Below are positions 54,101 through 61,611 of a DNA stretch of 64,000 nucleotides, one piece after another. Made by a program: the position numbers and the translations under genes. The first letter of the stretch is position 1, and each line of letters starts with the position of its first letter. The notes beneath the pieces are model-generated. The model saw only the letters and a program-made list of their open reading frames with translations, searched no databases and had not been told where the DNA came from. Source of the stretch: Paractinoplanes ferrugineus (GTDB lineage Bacteria; Actinomycetota; Actinomycetes; Mycobacteriales; Micromonosporaceae). The DNA lies in contig NZ_BOMM01000036.1 of NCBI RefSeq assembly GCF_016862195.1, positions 1-64,000 on the forward strand. The letters run 5' to 3'.

Positions 54101-54517
54101 GCTGCCACTGACCGTGCGCGTCTCGGTGCCGCCGGCGCCACTGGTGGTCGAATAGACGCTGGTCCAGGTGTTGCCGTCGGTCGAGGTCTGGATCTGGTAC
54201 GCCTTGCCGTAGGCGCCCTCCCATTGCAGAACCACCGAGGTGATGGTCGCGGGCGCGCCGAGGTCGACGCGGATCCACTGCGGATCGCTGAACGTGCTGG
54301 ACCACCGGGTGCCGGCGTTGCCGTCGGTGGCGTTGCCCGGCGCGGTGTCCGCGCCTTCCTGAGAGGACGCGGTTGTCGGTTTGCCCTGCGAGAGCAGCGT
54401 GTCGGCGGCATGCGCGCCGAGCTGCGCCACCGCGAGATAGGCCGCGACGAGCGCGAGGACAACGATGGGTACGAGGCGCCGCCACAACAGCCGAGGCGGC
54501 GAGGATGCCGTGTTCAC
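51113..54517 (-). CDS. secreted multimodular beta-glucan-active protein (F5/8C, GH16-like, GH5/GH2-like, F5/8C)
   Basis: 1134 aa from the GTG at 54517 (GGAG upstream). A signal/anchor helix (about 13-33, ends AHAA). Modules in order: F5/8C (38-165), F5/8C (175-300), a GH16-like concanavalin fold (about 310-580), a TIM barrel (about 605-890) with acid/base E716 in WDVGNEVIL and nucleophile E809 in IVTEGGPAG, an Ig-like domain (about 890-985) and a third F5/8C (about 995-1134). In the GH16 motif EXDXXE the sequence is GETDIMTDV: E443 and D445 remain but the acid/base Glu is T448, so this domain may only bind. Preceded by two LacI operators. Confidence 0.85.
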   Translation of the reverse strand: MNTASSPPRLLWRRLVPIVVLALVAAYLAVAQLGAHAADTLLSQGKPTTASSQEGADTAPGNATDGNAGTRWSSTFSDPQWIRVDLGAPATITSVVLQWEGAYGKAYQIQTSTDGNTWTSVYSTTSGAGGTETRTVSGSGRYVRMYGTARPGGYGYSLFEFKVYGSTGSTPAACGTTNAAQGRPTTASSQEGADVAAANATDGNAGTRWSSTFSDPQWISVDLGSAQNICQVGLQWEGAYGKAYQIQTSTDGSTWTDIYSTSNGAGGTETLTVSGNGRYIRMYGTARPGGYGYSLFEFKVFTSGGTPTTGDFTTVWSDSFDGAANTSPSGANWLLRTGTSYPGGAADWGTGEVETASASTANVSLDGAGKLTIKAIRDGAGNWTSGRLETQRTDFEPLAGTRTKFTAVLKQPDVANALGYWPGFRATGAAYRGNYNNWPGVGETDIMTDVNGRNQLAQTLHCGTAPDGPCAEYNGRSSGFASCLGCQSGYHEYSQVIDRTKTDEEIRFSLDGRQTWIVRESQVGVTAWNAAVHHGFFLRLDLAIGGSLPNAIAGRTTPTADTTSGGVLSVDSVSVSRATGTAATAMTDPATPTAPSVVKVTGTQGNWQLQVNGAGYRLKGLTYGPPQAAADGYLRDLKNMGVNTIRIWGVDDANTPGLLDKAAQQGIKVVVGHWLNQGADYANDTAYMNSVKTEIVNRVNTLKNKPGVLMWDVGNEVILTMQDHGLSAAEVEARRVGYAKFVNQLAQAIHAADPNHPVTSTDAYTGAWPYYKQYAPDLDLLAVNSYGAIGNVYNDWVAGGYTKPYIVTEGGPAGEWEVPNDVNGVPTEPTDVQKRDGYTNSVNTINAHPGVALGVTEFHYGLENDFGGVWLNTFTGGWRRLGYYALAQAYSGQTPANTPPVISSMSVSNQTAVPAGGTFTVDATASDPQGDLIRYNLMYSDKHITGGTGLTNVTFTDNGNGSFTARAPDKLGVWKVYVYAYDGQGNVGIEQRSIRVVPPTVPGTNLARGKTTTASTYQPTGTNGPQLPQYATDGDYGTRWAGEWVDTAWLRVDLGSVQSFNHVQLAWEAAYATGYQVQTSADGSNWTTVYSTSSGDGGFDDLSISGSGRYVRVEATGRATTYGYSLWEFGVYKQ

Positions 54518-54572
54518 GGAAACTCCAGGGGATAGAGCGGCCAGGGCACCGGGGAATGTGCTGAGCACTCGG

Positions 54573-54586
54573 GGAAAGCGCTCTCC
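54573..54586. promoter_or_regulatory. LacI operator 3
   Basis: GGAAAGCGCTCTCC, 56 bp before the GTG of the multimodular glycosidase. Confidence 0.7.
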
Positions 54587-54719
54587 GTCCGTCCGCGAAG
54601 TGTTACGCCGCCCTTTCCGTCATGTCAATACCGAGGGACCCTCCAGGCCTCTTAATCCCCACAAAACCCCACACCCTCTTGACGTCAGCCCTCCACCTGG
54701 CGCACGGTGGTCAAAGTTT

Positions 54720-54733
54720 GGAGAGCGCTTTCC
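54720..54733. promoter_or_regulatory. LacI operator 4
   Basis: GGAGAGCGCTTTCC, 147 bp upstream of operator 3 (about 14 helical turns), which would allow looping by a LacI dimer of dimers. Confidence 0.65.
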
Positions 54734-56280
54734 AACAAGGTGGCCGGCGGCCGCACCCGGTCGCCGGCCACCCACCCCCAGTCTGCTGGGGTGTCGTTGA
54801 GTTCCGCCCCTCGCTGAGCGCCGGCCTCTGAACCGCACGCCGGGTAGCAGGACTCGGGCGTGCGGCACCCGGCCCACACCCGATAAGGCCAAGCCGAACC
54901 CAGCGGTACTCGGCTTGCGCTTTCTCCGTCCTCTCCGCCCTTTCTCGTCGCCCTCGGCCCTCGCGCCTTGCGCTTTAGCTGCGCCGCCGACCCGAGCCTG
55001 CCTCTCATGCGCTACCTCCCGGCCAGAATTTGCAAGGTCCCATGATTGCCCGTCGACCCATCAATTCCCTTGTCTCGGCAGGGCGTCGCGCTATCAGCGG
55101 ACTGAATTGCACGTTCCTTTACTCGGAGTGGCCGTGAGTCACGGGTGTGGCCCTGGGCCGCCAACCTTCCTCGCCGAGTTGAATGACCCACGTCGCAATC
55201 TCCACCCCCGTTCCGGGTAATGGTGGCGGCCCGGCCGGCTTCTTGTCCGCTGATCTGGTCGATTGCCGCCTTTTCCCCGGGTCGCCAAAACGGGAAATTG
55301 GCACGACTCTGATCGCTAGGCGCGGGCCGCCACCACGATTCCGCGTGACGGGTGTCTGGCAGGTGGAGGTTTCGCCGGCCTCCGCCCGAACTGTGGATGC
55401 CGTCGACGATCGGCTCCGCATGATCATGCAAGCCCGCCTCTCCGCACCGGGATGAACAGCCGCGTAACCGGCACAGCTTTTGAGCGTGGCGGCGCTTCGA
55501 TCCCCACCGCCTGTGCCGCTCATGCGCGCGGCGAAAGGCGTCACCCGCCGGCGAACAGCTTCGTGATTTCGTTCGGTCTCGCATGCTGGCGAGTTCCGCG
55601 CTGATGAACATGTGCAGCTGCCGCATGAATAGCTTATCCAGCATTCTTCGCCGTGTCAGATTGAACGATCATGCCAATCCGAGGTTGGCAACAGCAGCGT
55701 TGGCGCGACCAATCAACATTTGAGTTCTCGGCTTGTCAGGCGTGGGGGAAAGGCTTGCCCTCCGGGAGCCTCGGGTGCGAAGCGCTCGAATTGAAGACCG
55801 GCCGGAAGCGCGAGTTCGGTGGACTTTCGAACTGAGCCGTGCAGGAGAACGGAGCCGGAACGAACCGAGATGCAGAGGTAGGGCGCAGGCAGGCCGGGAC
55901 CGGAATGCGGGCAAGGGCGGACCGGAATGCGAGGGGCGGGCGGGGCAAGGGTGCCCAGGAGGCGAGGTGGACCCGGAGGTGAGGGGGGATTAGGAGGCGA
56001 GGGGGCGGACTGGGGTACGCGGAGGGCGGGCAGAAGTAGGAGGGACCCAGGGCCGATGACGAAGCAAAGAAGGGCTGGGAGGCTGGGCGAACCACGGCGG
56101 ATCCGGCAGGGCAGACAGGGGCGGGAAGAGGCGCCGGCCGCGAGGAAGGTGGGCAGAGCGAAGCTGCGCACGGGCCTCTGGAGAAAAGTTTGTGGGGGAT
56201 GTCGAGCAACGGGAGTGGGCTCCGACTATCCGCTGACAGTGGCCGTGACATGGCGGTGCCTGGATGAGTAGGAGATCGAT
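54734..56280. other. 1.5-kb region with no supported gene
   Basis: No open frame has a recognisable domain or a good SD. A minus frame 55012-55644 starts with a plausible MLDKLFMRQLHMF but turns into Arg/Ser-rich sequence, so it may be a decayed relic. 55000-55700 is less GC-rich than its surroundings. 55880-56060 is strongly purine-rich on the plus strand. A short hairpin, ccccag-tctg-ctgggg, is near 54777. No integrase or transposase remnant is visible. Confidence 0.5.
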
Positions 56281-56637
56281 ATGAAGTACATGCTGATGAT
56301 GTTCGGGGACGCCACCGACATGATGGAGGTGCGGTCCAAGGAATGGGTGCGGGACATGATCGCCTTCATGCAGGAGTTCAACGCCAGGCTGATGGCCGCG
56401 GGGGAGTTCGTGGACGCTCAAGGGCTTGACGTTCCGGCTACCGCCAAGACGGTGAGTCTCGCGGACGGGCAGGTCGTCGTGTCCGACGGGCCGTTCGCAG
56501 AGTCGAAGGAGGCGCTTGCGGGCTACTGGCTGCTTGACGTCAAGGACGAGGCTCGTGCGATCGAGCTCGCCGGTGAGGTCGCGGTCTGGGCCCAGCGCCT
56601 TGAGCTGCGCAAGATCGGGGAAGCGCCGGAAATCTAA
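56281..56637 (+). CDS. YCII/DGPF-domain protein
   Basis: 118 aa. MKYMLMMFGD at the start and VSDGPFAESKEALAGYWLLD in the middle (quoted in part: DGPFAESKE) identify the YCII-related DGPF family. In actinobacteria these genes pair with ECF42 sigma factors, as here. Precise chemistry unknown. Its last codons and TAA begin the tandem array that follows. Confidence 0.9.
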   Translation: MKYMLMMFGDATDMMEVRSKEWVRDMIAFMQEFNARLMAAGEFVDAQGLDVPATAKTVSLADGQVVVSDGPFAESKEALAGYWLLDVKDEARAIELAGEVAVWAQRLELRKIGEAPEI

Positions 56638-56740
56638 GCAAAAGCGGGCAAGCGCCGGAGGTCTGAGCAACGCGGGCAAACGCCGGAGGTCTGAGCAACG
56701 CGGGCAAACGCCGGAGATCTGAGCAACGCGGGCCAGCGCC
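56617..56740 (+). repeat. 28-bp tandem array reiterating the YCII gene's stop region
   Basis: After the true stop (gccggaaatctaa), the sequence gcaacgcgggcaaacgccgg-aggtctga recurs: 56638-56666 (29 bp), 56667-56694, 56695-56722, and a partial copy to 56740. Each copy ends in TGA. The array fills the gap to the sigma-factor start. Confidence 0.88.
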
Positions 56741-56749
56741 GTCGGCGGG

Positions 56750-57979
56750 GTGAGCACGGGAGGGCGGCGGGTGGTGGGGGAGATCGAGGGGCTGCTCAAG
56801 GAGCTTGCTCCGCAGGTGCTGGGCGGGCTTGTTCGGCGGTTCGGGCAGTTCGATGCGGCGGAGGACGCGGTTCAGGAAGCTCTTCTCGCTGCCTCGCTTC
56901 AGTGGGGGCGGGAGGGGGTGCCGGACAATCCGCGGGGGTGGCTGTTCTCGGTTGCCTCGCGGCGGCTGGTTGACGAGTTCCGCAGTGCCAGTGCGCGTCG
57001 CCGCCGCGAGACGGAGGTCGCCCTCAAGGACGTGACGGCTGAGGTCCCGGGTACCGATGACACGCTTGAACTGCTGTTCCTCTGTGCTCACCCGGCTCTG
57101 TCGGGGCCGTCCCAGCTTGCGCTCACCCTGCGAGCTGTGGGCGGCCTGACGACAGCGGAGGTCGCGCAGGCGTTCCTCGTACCGGAAAGCACCATGGCCC
57201 AGCGGATCAGCCGCGCGAAGCAGTTGATCAAGCGGAGTGGGCGGGGGTTCGAGGCGCCGCCGGAGGCGGAGCGTGGTGCGCGTCTGAGCGTGGTTCGGCA
57301 GGTGCTTTATCTGATCTTCAACGAGGGCTACACGGCGTCGGGTGGGCCGGCGCTGCAGCGGGCCGAGTTGACCGCCGAGGCCATCCGGCTGACCCGCCTG
57401 CTGCGGGCGGTGCTGCCCAAGGACGGCGAGACCGCCGGTCTGCTGGCGCTGATGTTGCTCACCGACGCGCGGCGGCGGGCTCGGACGGATGCCGACGGCA
57501 ACCTGGTTCCGCTGGACGCCCAGGACCGCACGCTGTGGAGCAAGGAACAGATCACCGAGGGTGTCGCCCTGGTCTCGGCGACGCTGGGGCGTGGACCGCT
57601 CGGGCCCTACCAGCTGCAGGCCGCCATCGCCGCCATCCACGACGAGGCGCCCGGGGACGACGAGACCGACTGGCCGCAGATCCTGGCGCTCTACGAGGTG
57701 CTGGAGAAGATCGCGCCGGGGCCGGTCGTGACGCTGAACCGGGCGGTGGCGGTGGCCCGCGCCAACGGGCCGTTGGCCGGTCTCGCGGTGCTCGCCGAGA
57801 TCGGCGACGACGCCCGGATGGAAGGGAACCACCGGGTCGAGGCGGTGCGGGCGCATCTGCTGGAGCGGGCCGGTTTCCGCGCGGAGGCGCACGACGCGTT
57901 CAACCGGGCCGCGAAGCTCACCGCGAGCGTGCCGGAACGCCGCTACCTGGAGGGAAAAGCTCTTACAGTGCTCGAATGA
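56750..57979 (+). CDS. ECF42-type RNA polymerase sigma factor with C-terminal extension
   Basis: 409 aa, GTG start. Sigma region 2 (VRRFGQFDAAEDAVQEALL), region 4 (GLTTAEVAQAFLVPESTMAQR, quoted in part: EVAQAFLVPESTMAQR) and a C-terminal extension of about 230 aa (DUF6596/TPR-like, ending AAKLTASVPERRYLEGKALT). ECF42 proteins need this extension for activity and typically drive their neighbouring DGPF gene. No anti-sigma factor is nearby. Confidence 0.9.
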   Translation: MSTGGRRVVGEIEGLLKELAPQVLGGLVRRFGQFDAAEDAVQEALLAASLQWGREGVPDNPRGWLFSVASRRLVDEFRSASARRRRETEVALKDVTAEVPGTDDTLELLFLCAHPALSGPSQLALTLRAVGGLTTAEVAQAFLVPESTMAQRISRAKQLIKRSGRGFEAPPEAERGARLSVVRQVLYLIFNEGYTASGGPALQRAELTAEAIRLTRLLRAVLPKDGETAGLLALMLLTDARRRARTDADGNLVPLDAQDRTLWSKEQITEGVALVSATLGRGPLGPYQLQAAIAAIHDEAPGDDETDWPQILALYEVLEKIAPGPVVTLNRAVAVARANGPLAGLAVLAEIGDDARMEGNHRVEAVRAHLLERAGFRAEAHDAFNRAAKLTASVPERRYLEGKALTVLE

Positions 57980-58000
57980 AGAAACCGGCATGATGGTTCG

Positions 58001-58684
58001 GTGACCGAAGCCAAGGGCCTGGTCCTCGTGGTCGAGGACGAGCGGCCGATCGCTGACCTGGTGCGGCTCTACCTGAGCCGGGACGGCTTCGGCGTGCAGG
58101 TCGAGCACGACGGCATCGCCGGACTGGCCGCGGCGCGCCGGCTACGGCCGGTCTGCTGCATCCTCGACATCTCGCTGCCGGGGCTCGAAGGCACCGAGAT
58201 CGTGCGGCAGTTGCGAGCGGAGGGTGACTGGACGCCGGTCATCTTCCTTACTGCCCGTGACGACGAGATCGATCGGATCCTCGGTCTGGAGATGGGCGGC
58301 GACGACTATGTGACCAAGCCGTTCAGCCCCCGTGAGCTGGTCGCCCGGGTCAAGACGCTGCTGCGGCGGGCGGCCGGTCCGCCCGACGGTGGCCGGGTCC
58401 GCACGCTCGGGCCGGTGGTGCTCGACCCGGCGCGGCGCCTGGTCACCGTGCACGGGGCGGCACTGTCGCTGACGACCACCGAGTTCGACCTGCTCGGGCA
58501 CCTGCTCGGCCGGCCGGGCCGGGTGTTCACCCGGGAGGAACTGCTGGCCAGCGTCTGGGGATACGCGTCGGCGGCCGGCACCCGCACCGTGGACGTGCAC
58601 GTGGCGCAGGTGCGGGCGAAACTCGGCGAAGCGGCGTCGCTGATCCGCACGGTGCGGGGCGTCGGTTACACCGCCGATGCTTAG
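58001..58684 (+). CDS. OmpR-family response regulator
   Basis: 227 aa, GTG start. Receiver domain with acidic pocket VVEDE (10-14), phosphoacceptor D56 (CILDISLPG) and K in VTKPFS; C-terminal winged helix ending RTVRGVGYTADA. Its stop overlaps the histidine-kinase start by 8 bp, so they are a pair. Confidence 0.92.
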   Translation: MTEAKGLVLVVEDERPIADLVRLYLSRDGFGVQVEHDGIAGLAAARRLRPVCCILDISLPGLEGTEIVRQLRAEGDWTPVIFLTARDDEIDRILGLEMGGDDYVTKPFSPRELVARVKTLLRRAAGPPDGGRVRTLGPVVLDPARRLVTVHGAALSLTTTEFDLLGHLLGRPGRVFTREELLASVWGYASAAGTRTVDVHVAQVRAKLGEAASLIRTVRGVGYTADA

Positions 58685-60023
58685 CCGGATCAGGGGCCAG
58701 GTCGTCCTGGTCACCGCCGCCACCGCGGTGATCGCCGTGATCGTGACGGCGCTGGTGGCGATCCCGGTGGCGATCCGGTCGGTCAACTCGCAGGCCCGCG
58801 ACCAACTGGTGGAGCAGAGCAAACTCGCGGTCGAACTCCTGGCGACCGAACGCCCCGCCGTCCGGGAACGCATCGTCACCGAACTGCGCGAGCAGGGCAT
58901 CGAGGTCTACCTGATCCGGGCGGGCGTCGCCGACCATGCGGGCCTGCCGAAACGGGTGATCCAGCAGGTCGCAGACGACGCCGAGGTCGACGCCCGGGCA
59001 CTGGTGAACGGTCGCCGGTCGTTCATCGTCGGCCGGCCGCTCACCGGCCGTGACGCCGGCGTGGTGCTCACCCGCACGATGGCCACCGGCATCGGTGGCA
59101 AGGTGCTCGGCAGCATCTGGATCGCGTTGCTCGCCGGCCTCGCCTGCGGCATCGGCGCCGGCGCGCTGCTGGCCCAGTTCATCGCGCGGCCGATCCGCCG
59201 GGCGGCGTCGGCGGCCGGCAAACTCTCCGCGGGCGACCGCTCGGTGCGCATCTCCCGGCAGGGTCCGGCCGAGGCCGGCGAGCTGGCTGACGCCATCAAC
59301 CAGCTCGCTGCCGCCTTGCAGGTCAGCGAGGGCCGGGAGCGGGACTTCCTGCTGTCGGTCTCGCATGAGTTGCGTACGCCGTTGTCGACGATCCGTGGCT
59401 ACGCGGAGGCACTCGCCGACGGCGTGGTCGGCCCGGACGGTGCGGCGAAGGCCGGGTCGACGATGCTCGCCGAGGCGGAACGCCTGGACCGGCTGATCTC
59501 CGACCTGCTGGTTCTCTCCCGGTTGGAGGCGGCCGACCTGCCCATCGACGTGGTGGAGGTCGACGTGACCGAGCTGGTCCGGGGTGCCGGCGAGGCGTGG
59601 GCTGCTCGATGTGCCACGGACGGCCCGCTGTTACGCGTACATCTGCCGGACTCGCCGTTGATCGTCGAGACCGACCCGGGACGCATCCGGCAGGTGATCG
59701 ACGGCCTCTGTGAGAACGCGTTGCGTGTGGTTCCGGCGGGGGTTCCGCTGGTGCTGGCGGCGCGCGCGGGCGCCGACGCGGCGGTGATCGAGGTCCGCGA
59801 CGGTGGCCCCGGGTTCACCGACGACGACCTGGCGGTGGCGTTCGAGCGGGGCGCCCTCAACCGCCGTTACAAGGGGATTCGCAAGGTCGGCAGCGGTCTG
59901 GGCCTGGCCCTGGCGGCGCGTCTGGTGGGCCGGCTCGGCGGCCGGATCAGCGCCGGGCACGCGCCCGAGGGCGGCGCGATGTTCACGGTGGAGCTTCCTT
60001 ACCCGGCCCGAACATTGCCCTGA
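58677..60023 (+). CDS. sensor histidine kinase
   Basis: 448 aa. Two membrane helices (about 10-32 and 141-165) enclose an extracytoplasmic sensor of about 108 aa; then HAMP, HisKA with H230 in SVSHELRTPLS, and HATPase with N box (CENALR), DGGPGF and KVGSGLGLALA. Signal unknown. ATG overlaps the response-regulator stop. Confidence 0.92.
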   Translation: MLSRIRGQVVLVTAATAVIAVIVTALVAIPVAIRSVNSQARDQLVEQSKLAVELLATERPAVRERIVTELREQGIEVYLIRAGVADHAGLPKRVIQQVADDAEVDARALVNGRRSFIVGRPLTGRDAGVVLTRTMATGIGGKVLGSIWIALLAGLACGIGAGALLAQFIARPIRRAASAAGKLSAGDRSVRISRQGPAEAGELADAINQLAAALQVSEGRERDFLLSVSHELRTPLSTIRGYAEALADGVVGPDGAAKAGSTMLAEAERLDRLISDLLVLSRLEAADLPIDVVEVDVTELVRGAGEAWAARCATDGPLLRVHLPDSPLIVETDPGRIRQVIDGLCENALRVVPAGVPLVLAARAGADAAVIEVRDGGPGFTDDDLAVAFERGALNRRYKGIRKVGSGLGLALAARLVGRLGGRISAGHAPEGGAMFTVELPYPARTLP

Positions 60024-60058
60024 CCGAAGCCTGCGGTTCGGCGCGCAGTCTTTGACCC

Positions 60059-60595
60059 ATGAGACGAACCCTTCTGGCCCTGGGCCTCACCGGCACGCTG
60101 GCCCTGGCCGGCTGCGGCCTCGACAAGACCGCCACCGCTTCCGGCTCGGCCGCTTCCGATTCGACCAATTCCGGCTCGGCCGCCTCGGATTCGGCCGGCT
60201 CCGGGCTCGGTGACGAGGCAGCCGCGCTTCAGCTCGTCGGGCTGGACACCGGGCTGGCCGACAAGGCGTCGGCCGGCACCGGCGACGCCCCGCGCAAAGC
60301 CATGCGTAAGTATCTGAATCGGAACACCCTGCACGGTGAGGTCGTCATCCAGACGAAGACCGGCACCAAGACCGTCGTCGTGCAGCGCGGCTCGGTCACC
60401 GCCGTGACGACCGACAGCGTCTCGGTGAAGTCGACCGACGGTTTCACGCTCACCTGGAAGTTCGGCGACAAGCTGCGCATCGTCCAGGCCCGCAAGAAGG
60501 TCGATGCGTCGGCGTTGAAGACCGGCGTGGAGATCGGCATCGCCGGCGCCAAGGACGGCGGTGTCACCTCGGCGCAGCTGGTCGCGGTCAAGTAG
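60059..60595 (+). CDS. putative lipoprotein
   Basis: 178 aa with lipobox ALAGC (C19). A Ser/Ala/Gly/Asp linker with repeats (GSAASDS) is followed by a beta-rich domain containing VVIQTKTGTKTVVVQRG and FTLTWKFGDKLRIVQ. It starts 35 bp after the histidine kinase and may be in its operon, as a target or accessory sensor (inference). Confidence 0.7.
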   Translation: MRRTLLALGLTGTLALAGCGLDKTATASGSAASDSTNSGSAASDSAGSGLGDEAAALQLVGLDTGLADKASAGTGDAPRKAMRKYLNRNTLHGEVVIQTKTGTKTVVVQRGSVTAVTTDSVSVKSTDGFTLTWKFGDKLRIVQARKKVDASALKTGVEIGIAGAKDGGVTSAQLVAVK

Positions 60596-60624
60596 CGCGG
60601 TCAGTCGAAGCGTCCGGGTAAAGG

Positions 60625-60658
60625 GCCGCGGCCCGCCTCCCCCGGGGCGGGCCGCGGC
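60625..60658. terminator. bidirectional terminator
   Basis: A 13-bp perfect stem (60625-60637 with 60646-60658), 8-nt loop, between the convergent lipoprotein and DUF5995 genes. Confidence 0.88.
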
Positions 60659-60675
60659 GCATCAGTAAGGCTCTT

Positions 60676-61452
60676 CTACTGCAGGAACTCGCCGAGCGGG
60701 GACAGCAGCAGTCGCCCCAGGTCGGCGGAGATCCGGTCGAGGTGCGCGCGTTCCTTGTCGGTGGCGCCCATGTCGTGGCGCAGGCCCCACAGTTTCTGGG
60801 CGTTACGCCACGCGACATTCCTCGTGTACTCCACCGCCTCGCCCTGCCACCAGTCGTCGAGGCAGCCGTTCATCGTGTCGATGAGCAACTGCCACTTGTC
60901 GAGGTAGCCCCGGCGCAGGCCGGGGATGGACACCGCGAAGATCTCGTTGATCTGCAGGTAGTCGTGGTGCTGGTCGCTGTCGTCGATCGGGTCGGTGCCC
61001 AGGTGGTCGAACGTGGTCACCAGCGCGAACGGCAGGTCGAAGTTGATGTGCGCGTTCACCCCGGCGCACGCGGCCGGCAGCGGACGACAGTCCGGCCCGG
61101 GGATCCGCTGGAACAGTCCGGCCCAGACGCGCGGGCAGCGCGGGCTTTCGCTGGGACCGGCCCAGGCCCGAAGCGCGTCGAAATAGCGCGCCGCGAACTC
61201 CACGTCGAGGCGCGAGAGGAAAGCCGGGTCCTTGAACTTGCCCGCGTAGAGGCGCTCGAGCACACCCTCGGTGATCGTCAGATACAGGCTGTTGAAGTCG
61301 CAAAGCGGGTTCCCGGCCAGCAGCGGTGGCACGCGGCCCAGAATGTCCTGCAGCTTCGTCAGCTGATCAACCACGGCGGGTACGTCGTCGGGGTGCGATT
61401 GCAGCAAGTCGTACATCTCCTGCCGCACCGGGCCCCAGACCGACTGGGTCAT
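60676..61452 (-). CDS. DUF5995 family protein
   Basis: 258 aa from the ATG at 61452, chosen because GGAGG lies 5 bp upstream; an ATG at 61551 would add 33 aa but has no good SD. Conserved-looking AGVNAHINFDLPFALV and a HHDYLQINEIF helix match the actinobacterial DUF5995 pattern; the paired His suggest a metal site. Helical, no signal peptide. Function unknown. Confidence 0.7.
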   Translation of the reverse strand: MTQSVWGPVRQEMYDLLQSHPDDVPAVVDQLTKLQDILGRVPPLLAGNPLCDFNSLYLTITEGVLERLYAGKFKDPAFLSRLDVEFAARYFDALRAWAGPSESPRCPRVWAGLFQRIPGPDCRPLPAACAGVNAHINFDLPFALVTTFDHLGTDPIDDSDQHHDYLQINEIFAVSIPGLRRGYLDKWQLLIDTMNGCLDDWWQGEAVEYTRNVAWRNAQKLWGLRHDMGATDKERAHLDRISADLGRLLLSPLGEFLQ

Positions 61453-61611
61453 CGGTTCCTCCAGATGCTTCTCCACGCGGAGGGCCCCCAGCACCGGACC
61501 GGCGACGGTAGCCGCCGGGCCGGTGCTCCCCCGTGCGAAGAAGCCTTCCATCGGCGGCTCGCGAGGGGATCGGTAGATCTACGTATTACTGGCGCGTAGG
61601 TAACGGAAAGG

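Noticed and set aside
55012-55644. 210-codon minus frame as a gene
   Set aside because: Only the first 25 or so codons look coding; the rest is Arg/Ser-rich with no domain. Mentioned only as a possible relic.
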